Source: Streptomyces griseoaurantiacus
GTDB lineage: Bacteria; Actinomycetota; Actinomycetes; Streptomycetales; Streptomycetaceae
DNA: 37,979 bases
NCBI GenBank assembly: GCA_014656015.1
Contig: BNBP01000070.1
Coordinates: forward strand, 1 to 37,979
Direction: 5' to 3'
Positions within the stretch are counted from its first letter, which is position 1; every line of letters begins with the position of its first letter. Under the pieces are notes generated by a model. It searched no databases. It worked only from the letters and a program-made list of their open reading frames with translations, and had not been told where the DNA came from. A program made the position numbers and the translations under genes. Of the stretch, positions 1 through 8,019 are shown in pieces.

Positions 1-100
1 CCAGCGCGTCGGCCAGGGAGTGCAGCAACGGCGCGTTCCCGAGCAGTGAGGCGAGCGGTGGGTCGACCCGCGGCCTCAGATACAAGGGCGCGTCCTTCAC
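1..100 (-). CDS. PLP-dependent decarboxylase-like enzyme, N-terminus only (partial)
   Basis: Only the first 33 codons are in the window; the gene runs off the left edge. A GTG start at 98-100 is preceded on the minus strand by a GGGGAGG ribosome binding site. The visible protein begins MKDAPLYLRPRVDPPLASLL, which resembles the N-terminus of Y4yA-type fold-III PLP enzymes (ornithine/diaminopimelate decarboxylase superfamily). No catalytic residue is visible, so the reaction cannot be inferred. It follows the salicylate synthase in the same orientation after 80 bp and may be the next gene of the biosynthetic operon. The family call rests on N-terminal similarity remembered by eye and is tentative. 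Confidence 0.45.
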   Translation of the reverse strand, partial: MKDAPLYLRPRVDPPLASLLGNAPLLHSLADAL

Positions 101-129
101 GTGGTACCTCCCCGTGTCGGCCTTCGGTC

Positions 130-156
130 GATCACCGCGGCATCCCCCGGGTGATC
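130..156. other. Inverted repeat upstream of the PLP gene
   Basis: GATCACC at 130-136 pairs exactly with GGTGATC at 150-156 (7-bp arms, 13-base loop). It lies between the salicylate synthase stop and the start of the partial PLP gene. No T-tract follows, so it may be a weak terminator, an mRNA stabiliser or an operator; the sequence does not decide between these. Confidence 0.35.
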
Positions 157-180
157 CCCCCAGCGATGACCAGTTCGTGA

Positions 181-1614
181 TCAGGGCGCGATGTCGGCAG
201 TATCGGATGGTTCTCGGGTAAAACGGAGGTACGGAGCGACACTGCGGAGCTTCTCGCAGGTCTCCTCGATCTCGCGTGCGGGGCTGGACTGGGCGGTGAC
301 CCCGGCGCCCGCGCGCAGCCACTCCTCCTCGCCCGCGCCGATGAGGGTGCGCAGCACGAGGGCGGCGTCCAGGGCGCCGTCGGTGCCGCCCCGGAACACC
401 GCGCCCCCGTACAGCCCCCGGGGTCCGTCCTCGTGGCGGGCCAGGGCCTGGAGCGCGGCCCGTTTGGAGACGCCGGTGGCGGTGATCGCCGGGAAGAGCG
501 AGGCGAACGCGTCCCACGGTCCCGCACCGTCCCGCAGCCGCCCCGTCACCCGGGAGGCCAGGTGCTGCACCGAGCCGCGCGGCCGCACCGCCATGAACTC
601 CTCGACGGCCACGGAACCGGACCGGCACACGGCGGCCATCTCCTCGAAGGCCAGCCGTACGGAGACGGCGTGCTCGTGGATCTCCTTGGGGTCCGTGAGC
701 AGTTCGACGCGCCTGCGCTCGTTCTCCGCCGGGTCGGCCCCGTACGCGCGAGTGCCCGCGAGCGGCTGCGTGCTCACCCGTCCGTCCCCGCCGACCTCCA
801 GTACGGTCTCGGGGCTGAACCCGGCCGCCCGGTACCCCCCAAGGTCCAACAGGTACGAGCGCGCGGGGGTGTTGGCGCGGCGGCCCGCGAGGTACGTCGC
901 CGGGAAGTCCGCGCGGGGCCCGGCGGGCAGGGGCACCTTCCGGGACACCACGGCTTTTTCCAGGAGCTCCGCCCGGATGTCGGCGACCGTCCGGGCCACC
1001 GCGCGGCCGTAGGCGGCGGAGCCGGCGGCGACGACCGCCTCGGTGCTCCCCGGCGCCGGTCCCCCGACGGCCGGAGCCCGCTGCTCGGGGCGTTCCGCGA
1101 GCAGGTCGGCGACCTTGCGCAGCCATGCCTCGTCCACCGCGCGGACCACCGTGCGGTCAGCGGCGAGGGTCACCTCGACGGACGGGACCAGCACGTGCAG
1201 CAGGGGCCGGTCCCCGGTCGCCGCGGGGTCCGCGTGCAGGAGGTGGGCGAGTTCGAAGGCCGCCCAGCCGTAGAAGTGGCGTGCGGTGCCGTCCTCTCCC
1301 GCTGCGCGGAGTGCGCCCAGGGCCGCGGTGAACGCCGTCAGCGGTTTCCCGTCGGTGCGCGAGGTCCAGCTCCGTCCTGCGGCACGCGCGGTGATGCCGG
1401 TGGCGGTCGCGGTGACGTCGACGGCGGAACCCGCCGCGAAGTGCCAGACGCCGCCCTCCGTTTCGTACACCATGTACTGGTCGGCCAGTCGCGCCCGGGC
1501 GAGGTGGGTGGCCGTGGCCACGGGGTCGGGGCAGGGCTCCCGGGTGCTCGTACGGGCGAGCGGGGGGACGGACTTCGCCCATGCCTCCCACAGGGGCCGG
1601 GGACCGGTGCTCAT
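181..1614 (-). CDS. Salicylate synthase (Irp9/MbtI family)
   Basis: This 477-residue chorismate-utilising enzyme is predicted to convert chorismate through isochorismate to salicylate and pyruvate, supplying the aryl cap of the metallophore. The family's C-terminal core is clear: ETVLEVGG, then QPLAGTRAYG, DPKEIHEHAVSVR, RPRGSVQHLASRVTG, FPAITATGVSKRAAL and a GLYGGAVFRG block near the end. Irp9 and MbtI are about 430-450 residues, so the length fits. I chose the ATG at 1612-1614 because AGAAGG lies about 9 bases upstream; the frame stays open further upstream into the transporter region but has no better start. It follows the YbtQ-like transporter gene after 65 bp, consistent with one operon. 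An aminodeoxychorismate or plain isochorismate synthase is less likely because a salicylate-type ligase is also present. Confidence 0.9.
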   Translation of the reverse strand: MSTGPRPLWEAWAKSVPPLARTSTREPCPDPVATATHLARARLADQYMVYETEGGVWHFAAGSAVDVTATATGITARAAGRSWTSRTDGKPLTAFTAALGALRAAGEDGTARHFYGWAAFELAHLLHADPAATGDRPLLHVLVPSVEVTLAADRTVVRAVDEAWLRKVADLLAERPEQRAPAVGGPAPGSTEAVVAAGSAAYGRAVARTVADIRAELLEKAVVSRKVPLPAGPRADFPATYLAGRRANTPARSYLLDLGGYRAAGFSPETVLEVGGDGRVSTQPLAGTRAYGADPAENERRRVELLTDPKEIHEHAVSVRLAFEEMAAVCRSGSVAVEEFMAVRPRGSVQHLASRVTGRLRDGAGPWDAFASLFPAITATGVSKRAALQALARHEDGPRGLYGGAVFRGGTDGALDAALVLRTLIGAGEEEWLRAGAGVTAQSSPAREIEETCEKLRSVAPYLRFTREPSDTADIAP

Positions 1615-1679
1615 CGTGTGGTGTCCTTCTCTGTCGTGCCGGGTCGGGCGGGGCGGGTTCGCGGATGCCGGGTGCCGGG

Positions 1680-3425
1680 TCATGAGGGGGCCGTCGCCAG
1701 GCGCCAGCCGTGGGCCCGGGCGCGTCGCTCCCAGAAGGAGGCGTAGGTGCCGCCGGCGGCGAGGAGTTCGTCGTGCGTGCCCTGTTCGGTGATTTCGCCG
1801 TCCTCCAGGACGAGGATGCGGTCGGCGTCGATGACGGTGCTCAGCCGGTGTGCGACGACCAGGACGGTCCTGTGGTCGGCCAGGGCGCGCACGGTCTCGG
1901 CGAACAGTGCCTCGCTCTGCTGGTCGAGGGCGGCGGTGGCCTCGTCGAGGACGAGGATCGGGGCGTCCTTGAGCAGGGCGCGGGCCAGGGACACGCGCTG
2001 GCGCTGTCCGCCTGACAGCCGGGTGCCGCCCTCCCCCACCGTGGTGGCCCATCCGTCGGGCAGTTCGTCGACCACGCGGTCGAGACCGGACAGGGCTGCG
2101 GCCTCGGCGAGTTCGCCGGGCCCGGCGTCCGGTGCGGCGATCCGGACGTTCTCCTCGATCGTGCCGTCGAAGAGGTAGACGTCCTGGAAAACGAGGGAGA
2201 CGCGGGCGGCCAGCTCCTCGGCGGCGATCTCCCGGACGTCGACGCCGCCGATGCGGACGGTGCCCTCGGTGGTGTCGTGGAAGCGGGCGAGCAGCGCGGC
2301 GATCGTGGTCTTCCCCGCGCCGGAGGGTCCCACCAGCGCCGTCAAGCCGTGCTCGGGCAGGCGGAAGGTGACGTCGTGGAGGGCTGGGCGTGCGGCCGGG
2401 TCGCCCTCGTGGCGGAAGCCGACCCCGGTGAACTCCACGCTCGCGTCGCAGGGTGTTCTCGGCTCGGCGGGCTGCGGGAACGGCGGCGCGTCCAGGAACG
2501 CGCCGAGCCGGTCCAGGGTGTTGCGGGCCAGCCGCATGCCCGCGCCGGCCTCGGCGGCGGACGACACGCCGTCGATGAGCCGGACCAGGAGCACCAGGAG
2601 TGCCAGCAGGGTGGGCACGTCGAGCGATCCCTCGAGCCGCCAGGACACGCCCAGCGCGAGCAGCAGGGCGAAGACGAGCCGGGTGGCGAACGAGAAGGAG
2701 ACCAGGCCGGGCAGGCCCCGTGCGATGAGCCGCCGGTCCGCGCGCGCCTCGGCCACCAGGGCGTCGTCCAGTGCCCCGTACCCCTGCGCCGTCCGGCCGA
2801 ACGCCCGCAGGACGGGCTGGTTCCGGGCGAACTCCAGGACCCGGTCGGCGGACTCGCCGATCGCTGCGTCCCGGCCGAGGTCGAGCCGGCGCATCACCGC
2901 CGTGCTCGCCCACTGCACGGCGAAGAGCACGGGCGCGCAAGCCAGCAGCACCAGGGCGGTGCGGACGTCGAAGAAGAAGGTGGCGGCCACCAGTGTCGCC
3001 GGGGTGAGGAAGGAGGTGAGGAACGGGCGGAGCAGATGGGCCGGTGTGCTCATCACCTGGATCACGTTCTGTCCGGCCAGCCTGCTGAACTCGGCGGTGC
3101 GGCCGGCGGTGAACCAGCCCAGCGGCAGCCGCAGGGCCTGGTCCGCCATGCGACGGTGCAGCACCCGGGAGAGCCGGGAGCCGGCCGAGAACCCGCCGCT
3201 GAGGGCGGCGCTCTGGAGCACGGCGTACGCGAGTACGCAGCCGGCGAACGCGGTCAGCCAGGGCCATGCGTCGTCGGGGCCGGGGCCGAGGAGGGCGCGC
3301 AGGACGGGTACGAGGAAGGCGAAGGCGATGCCCTGAAGGACGGCCGCGCCCGACTGGAGGACGAGCAGCCGGTTCAGCGGACGGGAGCCCTCCGGACCGA
3401 GGACGCGGTAGAGCTGTCGGATCAT
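1680..3425 (-). CDS. ABC half-transporter, YbtQ-like (metallophore transport)
   Basis: A 581-residue protein with an N-terminal six-helix membrane domain (about residues 15-310) and a C-terminal ATPase. Walker A is GPSGAGKTT near residue 367, followed by Q-loop VSLVFQD, signature LSGGQRQRVSLARALL, Walker B ILVLDEATAALD and switch histidine VVAHRLST. All ATPase residues are intact. The ATG (3423-3425) overlaps the stop of the preceding half-transporter by 4 bp (ATGA), so the two are probably translated together and form a heterodimer. In yersiniabactin systems the YbtP/YbtQ pair has the exporter-type fold yet works in uptake of the metal-loaded molecule and in zinc acquisition. Direction of transport cannot be read from sequence; export of the product is the alternative. 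Confidence 0.88.
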   Translation of the reverse strand: MIRQLYRVLGPEGSRPLNRLLVLQSGAAVLQGIAFAFLVPVLRALLGPGPDDAWPWLTAFAGCVLAYAVLQSAALSGGFSAGSRLSRVLHRRMADQALRLPLGWFTAGRTAEFSRLAGQNVIQVMSTPAHLLRPFLTSFLTPATLVAATFFFDVRTALVLLACAPVLFAVQWASTAVMRRLDLGRDAAIGESADRVLEFARNQPVLRAFGRTAQGYGALDDALVAEARADRRLIARGLPGLVSFSFATRLVFALLLALGVSWRLEGSLDVPTLLALLVLLVRLIDGVSSAAEAGAGMRLARNTLDRLGAFLDAPPFPQPAEPRTPCDASVEFTGVGFRHEGDPAARPALHDVTFRLPEHGLTALVGPSGAGKTTIAALLARFHDTTEGTVRIGGVDVREIAAEELAARVSLVFQDVYLFDGTIEENVRIAAPDAGPGELAEAAALSGLDRVVDELPDGWATTVGEGGTRLSGGQRQRVSLARALLKDAPILVLDEATAALDQQSEALFAETVRALADHRTVLVVAHRLSTVIDADRILVLEDGEITEQGTHDELLAAGGTYASFWERRARAHGWRLATAPS

Positions 3426-5218
3426 CGGGTGCTTCCCTCTCGGACGTCGTCCGGGCTTCGCTGGGCGTCCCACAGCGCCGCGTAGCGGCCCCCGGCGGCC
3501 AGCAGATCGTCGTGGCGGCCCTGTTCGGTGACGCGGCCGTCCTCCAGGACCACGATCCGGTCGGCCGAGCGGATGGTGGACAGCCGGTGGGCGATGACGA
3601 GCAGGGTGCGGCCGGCCGCGAGCGCGGACAGCGCGTCCTGGATCAGCGCCTCGGAGTGCGGGTCGGCGTACGCGGTCGCCTCGTCGAGGACGAGGACAGG
3701 CGCGTCGGCGAGCAGCGCCCGCGCGATGGACAGGCGTTGGGCCTCACCGCCGGACAGGGCGACGCCCGAGCCGAGTACGGTGGCGTAGCCGTCGGGCAGG
3801 GCCAGGACGCGGTCGTGGAGGTGGGCGGCGCGGGCGCACCGCTCGACCTCCTCGTCGGTGGCGTCGGGGCGGCCCAGGCGGATGTTGTCGGCGACGCTCG
3901 CCCGCAGCAGCCGTACGTCCTGGAGGACGAAGCCGACCCGGCGGTACAGCTCGGTCGCGGGGATGTCCCGCACGTCGGCGCCGCCGAGGGTGACCGTGCC
4001 GGCGGTGACGTCGTGGAAGCGGGGCAGCAGCGAGGCCAGAGTGGACTTACCCGAGCCGGAGGGCCCGACAAGCGCGGTCACGGTGCCGGGCACGAGGTCG
4101 AGGTCGACGCCGCTGAGGACGTCGGTGCGCCCGTCGTACGAGAAGGAGACACCGCGCATCGAGACGTGGTGGCCGTCGGGCAGGACGGGGTCGGCGGGTT
4201 CGGGGAGCGTGGGGGCGCGCAGCAGTTCCGTCAGGCGTACGGCGGCGGCCTGGCCGGCCCGGATCTGCTGGACGCGGGGGCCGACGACGCCCATGGGGGC
4301 GGCGACGGCGGGTCCGAGCAGGAGGAAGGGGACGAGCCGCGCGGCGGGCATTCCGTCCCGGGTGACGAGGACCGCGCCCGCCAGGGTCAGGAGCAGCAGC
4401 ACGACGGCCGGGGTGACGACCAGGACGGCGGCGGTGGAGCTGACCAGAGTGGCCCGCACCCAGCCGGAGAAGAAGTCGGCGAACCCCTCGGTCGCGCGGA
4501 CGAACCGCTCGTGTGCCCTGCGTCCGCGTCCGAAGCTCTTGAACACGGCGATGCCGGCCGCGAACTCCACGGCGGCGGCGGAGATCCGCCCGATGGCGGC
4601 GCCGAACTCGGCCATCTGCGCCGCCGCGCCGGACATGGCCCGCCGGAAGAGGAGCACGCCGAGTGCGAGGGGGACCACGGCGAGCAGGGCGAGGCGCCAG
4701 TCGACGGTGAAAAGGTAGGCCAGGGCGAGGACCGGGGCGGTGAGCACGGCGACGACGTCGAGCAGGGTGTGCGCGAACAGCGTGTGCAGAGCACTCACAT
4801 CGTCGTGCACCGCCTGTTTGATCTCGCCGGTGCCCTTCTCGGTGAACCGGCCCAGGGGGAGCCGGCCGATGTGCCGGGCGAGCCGGCGGCGGAGGGCGAG
4901 TTGGAGGTCGTTGTCGGCGAGGTGGGCGAGGGCGCCGGCCGCCGTTCCGCACACCAGGGCGAACAGACCGGCCGCGCACGCCAGCGCGACCAGCGGCCAC
5001 AAGGCGTCGGCGGAGGCCCCGTCGGTGAGGCGGTCGGCGAGGAGCGAGACGGCGATGAACGGGACCACCCCGGCGAGGGCGGCGACAGCCTGGAGACCGG
5101 CGGCGAGGGCCAGCCGGCCCCGGACGGGTGCGGCGAGCGTGCGCAGCGGCGGGGGCGCCCCGGTGTCCGGGGCGGGGGGAGCCGGCTCCGGGCCGGGCCG
5201 GGACGTGGGTGACTTCAC
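3422..5218 (-). CDS. ABC half-transporter, YbtP-like (metallophore transport)
   Basis: A 598-residue fused membrane/ATPase half-transporter, partner of the gene just downstream. After a proline-rich cytoplasmic leader (about residues 1-25) come six predicted membrane segments. The ATPase has Walker A GPSGSGKST near residue 386, Q-loop VGFVLQD, signature LSGGEAQRLSIARALL, Walker B VLVLDEATAYAD and HRLST. I chose the GTG at 5216-5218 because it overlaps the methyltransferase TGA as GTGA, matching the coupling used throughout this operon; the open frame upstream lies over the methyltransferase gene. No separate ribosome binding site is visible, so translation probably depends on coupling. Asp is followed by Ala-Tyr-Ala-Asp after the Walker B glutamate instead of the usual Thr-Ser-Ala-Leu-Asp, also seen in YbtP-like proteins as I recall. 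Confidence 0.88.
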   Translation of the reverse strand: MKSPTSRPGPEPAPPAPDTGAPPPLRTLAAPVRGRLALAAGLQAVAALAGVVPFIAVSLLADRLTDGASADALWPLVALACAAGLFALVCGTAAGALAHLADNDLQLALRRRLARHIGRLPLGRFTEKGTGEIKQAVHDDVSALHTLFAHTLLDVVAVLTAPVLALAYLFTVDWRLALLAVVPLALGVLLFRRAMSGAAAQMAEFGAAIGRISAAAVEFAAGIAVFKSFGRGRRAHERFVRATEGFADFFSGWVRATLVSSTAAVLVVTPAVVLLLLTLAGAVLVTRDGMPAARLVPFLLLGPAVAAPMGVVGPRVQQIRAGQAAAVRLTELLRAPTLPEPADPVLPDGHHVSMRGVSFSYDGRTDVLSGVDLDLVPGTVTALVGPSGSGKSTLASLLPRFHDVTAGTVTLGGADVRDIPATELYRRVGFVLQDVRLLRASVADNIRLGRPDATDEEVERCARAAHLHDRVLALPDGYATVLGSGVALSGGEAQRLSIARALLADAPVLVLDEATAYADPHSEALIQDALSALAAGRTLLVIAHRLSTIRSADRIVVLEDGRVTEQGRHDDLLAAGGRYAALWDAQRSPDDVREGSTR

Positions 5219-5943
5219 TTGAGGAGTACTCCGATTTCGGGGATGGGCCTGCCGCCCGCCTCGGTGATGCGGCGGCTGGTCATGCCGGCCTCCCGGGCCA
5301 GCTGGGCGACGTCGAAGGTGTGCCAGTCGTAGCTGTCGGCGACCTCGCGCACGGTGCGGCCCTCGCGCAGCACCTTCCAGGTGGTCGTGAACCGCATGGC
5401 GTCGCCCCCGGTGGGTTCGCCGCCGATCCACCATTCGTAGGTCTGACGGCCGATGGTCTCCCTCAGGGACATCACCGGCGGGATGACCCGGGGCGCGGAG
5501 ACCCCCATCAGTTCCACGACGAGGGGCGCCCCGTCCGGCAGGCGGGCCGCGAGCCGCTTCCACAGCGCCACGCGTTCGGCCGCGGTGAGGTGGCCGGCCA
5601 CACCGAAGATGACGACGGCGGAGAGCCGTTCGGGCAGGACGAGGTCCTGCGCGGCGCCGTCGACCACCGTGACCCGGCGCCGTAGGTCCGGATCACGGGC
5701 GACCCGGGAGGTGAGCACGGCGCGCATGGTGGCCGACGGTTCGGCGGCGAGGATCTCCGCCCCGGGCAGCGCGGAGGCGATCACCTCCGTCACGCGTCCG
5801 GTGCCGGCGCCGATCTCCAGGACGGGGCCGTGGGAGACGTCCAGGCCGGTGAGGACGCGGGTGAGCGGGGGGCCGCTGCTGGCAGTGTGCCGGGTGGCGA
5901 CCAGTTCGTAGAACTCGGCCGACGGCGAGTAGTAGTCGATCAC
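5215..5943 (-). CDS. SAM-dependent class I methyltransferase (free-standing)
   Basis: A 242-residue Rossmann methyltransferase. Motif I is VLEIGAGTGRVTE (about residues 41-53), followed by an acidic residue in ILAAEPSATMRAVL that would contact the SAM ribose. It is clearly paralogous to the C-terminal domain of the imide reductase fusion at 8016-10028: both begin with SAEF, share GAGTG and the block MRAVLTSRV, and contain a DPDLR segment. One presumably arose by duplication of the other. The substrate is unknown; a methyl group on nitrogen, oxygen or sulfur of the salicylate-heterocycle product is plausible. It starts 31 bp after the thioesterase and overlaps the YbtP-like gene by 4 bp. Confidence 0.8.
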   Translation of the reverse strand: MIDYYSPSAEFYELVATRHTASSGPPLTRVLTGLDVSHGPVLEIGAGTGRVTEVIASALPGAEILAAEPSATMRAVLTSRVARDPDLRRRVTVVDGAAQDLVLPERLSAVVIFGVAGHLTAAERVALWKRLAARLPDGAPLVVELMGVSAPRVIPPVMSLRETIGRQTYEWWIGGEPTGGDAMRFTTTWKVLREGRTVREVADSYDWHTFDVAQLAREAGMTSRRITEAGGRPIPEIGVLLK

Positions 5944-5974
5944 GACGGTCTCCGGAGGCGGGGGGCCGGGCGGT

Positions 5975-6817
5975 TCACGGGGTGCTCGGCCAGGTGCGGG
6001 CGCCCGTGGCCAGCGAGGGGTCCATCCGGCGCAGCACGGTGGCCACCACCTCCCGGCGGCGCGGGGTGAGGTAGAAGTGGTCGCCGGGGAAGACCCGCAC
6101 CTCGGTACGGGCAGTGGTGAGGTCCGCCCAGCCGCCGGCCCGGTCCCGGCCGCGTTCCTCGCCGAGTTCGGGGTCGGCGGCGCCGGTCAGCACATGGACC
6201 GGGCAGGTAAGCGGTGGCCGTTCGGCTGGCCGGTGGGTCTCGATGATCCGGTAGTCGTGGCGTACGGCGGTGAGGACCAGGGCGCGCAGTCCGGGGTCGT
6301 CGAGGATCTCACCGCTCGTACCGCCGAGCCGGAGCAGTTCGGCCCCGAGCACGTCGTCGCTCTGGCGGTGCAGTTGCCCGGTGACGGCCGTGCCGGGGGC
6401 GACGCGACCGGAGGCGAAGAGCCGGCGCGGACCGGGGGCACCGCGGCGCCGGAGCTCGTGGGCCAGTTCCCAGGCCACGGCGGAGCCCATGCTGTGCCCG
6501 AAGAGGGCGTACGGCCGGTCGAGCAGCGGCAGTACGGCGTCCGCCACCGCGGTCACCAGCTCACTCATGCCGGTGATCCCCGGGTCCTCGACGCGCTCCT
6601 CGCGGGCCGGGTACTGCAGGGCGAGGAGTTCCACCTCGGGGGGCAGCAGCGCCGCCCAGGGCCGGTAGAAAGTCGCGCTGCCGCCCGCGTGCGGCAGACA
6701 GACCAGGGTGGCCCGCGACGTGGCTCCGCTGCCGCTCCACCGTCTGATCCACGGGCTGTCCCCGCGGGCGGCATGTGCGGGGGCGGCCGGCGGGAGATGC
6801 GGGACGGCGGCGCTCAC
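5975..6817 (-). CDS. Type II thioesterase (editing enzyme)
   Basis: A 280-residue alpha/beta hydrolase of the external NRPS thioesterase family (YbtT/GrsT-like), which removes wrongly loaded or stalled acyl groups from carrier proteins. The typical opening CLPHAGGSA is followed by YPAREER, the nucleophile elbow GHSMGS (Ser near residue 109), the acid in GAADPELG and the histidine in GDHFYL. About 40 residues precede the usual family start. I chose the GTG at 6815-6817 because it overlaps the P450 stop as GTGA; an internal start nearer the conserved core cannot be excluded. It is in the operon between the P450 and the free methyltransferase. Confidence 0.88.
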   Translation of the reverse strand: MSAAVPHLPPAAPAHAARGDSPWIRRWSGSGATSRATLVCLPHAGGSATFYRPWAALLPPEVELLALQYPAREERVEDPGITGMSELVTAVADAVLPLLDRPYALFGHSMGSAVAWELAHELRRRGAPGPRRLFASGRVAPGTAVTGQLHRQSDDVLGAELLRLGGTSGEILDDPGLRALVLTAVRHDYRIIETHRPAERPPLTCPVHVLTGAADPELGEERGRDRAGGWADLTTARTEVRVFPGDHFYLTPRRREVVATVLRRMDPSLATGARTWPSTP

Positions 6818-8019
6818 CAGGTCACCCTCAGTTCTTCGAGGCCGAAGGTGGCCGAGTCGTGCTTGACGACGACCTCGTCCCGCTCCCCCGCGAGGCGGAG
6901 CGTCGGAACGCGACGCAGAAGCGTCTCCAACGCGATCTCCAGTTCCAGCCGCGCCAGGTGCTGTCCGACGCACTGGTGCACACCGAAGCCGAACGCCACG
7001 TGGTGGTTGTCCGTGCGGCGGAAGTCGACCCGCTCCGGGTGGTCGAACTGTTCCGGGTCGTGGTTGGCCCCGGCGAGGAGGGCGATGACGCCGTCGTGGG
7101 CGGGGACGGTCCGGCCGGACAGCTCGATGTCCTCGGCGGCGACGCGCAACGGGATGGAGTCGGCGACGGAGAGCACGCGCAGGAGTTCGTCGACGGCGGC
7201 CGGCATCAGGGAGGGGTCGCGGCGCAGTTCCTCCCGCAGGTCCGGCCGGTCCAGGAGGAGCAGGGTGCTCAGGGCGATCATGCTGGTGGTGGTCTCACGG
7301 CCGGCGTTGATCGTGATGCCGAGCGTGGAGAGCAGTTGCTCCGTCGTCACGTGGCCGGGGACCAGTTGCTCGGTGACGAGCTTGGAGATCAGGTCGTCGC
7401 GGGGTTCGTCCCGCCGCTGGGCGACCAGTTCGGCGAGCAGCCCGAAGAGACCCCCGAGCGCCTCGGAGACCTGCGCGGCGGTGCTGTGGCGGGATCCGGA
7501 GATCCGGGTGACGTCCCGGAAGAACTCGAGGTTCTCCCGGGGCACGCCGAGCAGTTCGCAGATCACCGAGGTGGACACGGCGTTGGCGTACGCGGCGACG
7601 AAGTCCGTGGGGCCGCCCCCGGCGAGCATGGCGTCCAGGATCTCGTCCACGCGCGCCTGCACGGCGGGACGCATCGCACGTACTCGGCGCACGGTGAACA
7701 CCGGCAGCAGCATCCGCCGGTAACGGGTGTGCTCGGGCGCGTCGGTGCGGATGAAGGGCCTGAACCTCGCCCCGGCCTCCTGCTCTCCCTCGCCGAGGGC
7801 GGGGAAATTGGGCCGGGTGATATCCGCGCTGACGCGCGGGTCCGAGAGCAGTTCACGCACGTCGTCGTACCGGCTCACCACCCAGGCTTCCCGCTTGGTG
7901 GGCAGGGTGACGCGGGCGACCGGGTCCTCGGTGCGCAGGGCGGCGTACTCCTCGGGCGCGACGAAGGGGCAGCCGCGCCGCATCGGGAAGTCGCGGGGCG
8001 TGGGCAGGGGTGTGCTCAT
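6814..8019 (-). CDS. Cytochrome P450, CYP105-like
   Basis: A 401-residue bacterial soluble P450. The I-helix oxygen-activation motif is NAGRETTT (about residue 240), the K-helix ExxR is ELLR, and the heme loop FGFGVHQCVGQ carries the proximal Cys near residue 350. There is no membrane anchor, so it needs a ferredoxin and reductase. In S. coelicolor a CYP105 family enzyme (CYP105N1) belongs to the coelibactin cluster; this gene has the same context. Its substrate may be the growing or finished metallophore, but the oxidation is not known. The ATG overlaps the stop of the imide reductase fusion (ATGA). The nearest ferredoxin gene, at 30616-30832, is frameshifted, so electrons must come from an unlinked ferredoxin or from the enzyme's remaining partners elsewhere. 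Confidence 0.93.
   Translation of the reverse strand: MSTPLPTPRDFPMRRGCPFVAPEEYAALRTEDPVARVTLPTKREAWVVSRYDDVRELLSDPRVSADITRPNFPALGEGEQEAGARFRPFIRTDAPEHTRYRRMLLPVFTVRRVRAMRPAVQARVDEILDAMLAGGGPTDFVAAYANAVSTSVICELLGVPRENLEFFRDVTRISGSRHSTAAQVSEALGGLFGLLAELVAQRRDEPRDDLISKLVTEQLVPGHVTTEQLLSTLGITINAGRETTTSMIALSTLLLLDRPDLREELRRDPSLMPAAVDELLRVLSVADSIPLRVAAEDIELSGRTVPAHDGVIALLAGANHDPEQFDHPERVDFRRTDNHHVAFGFGVHQCVGQHLARLELEIALETLLRRVPTLRLAGERDEVVVKHDSATFGLEELRVTW

Noticed and set aside
2251..5212. Plus-strand open frames opposite the ABC transporters
   Set aside because: They lack domain features and are fully covered by minus-strand genes with intact ATPase motifs.
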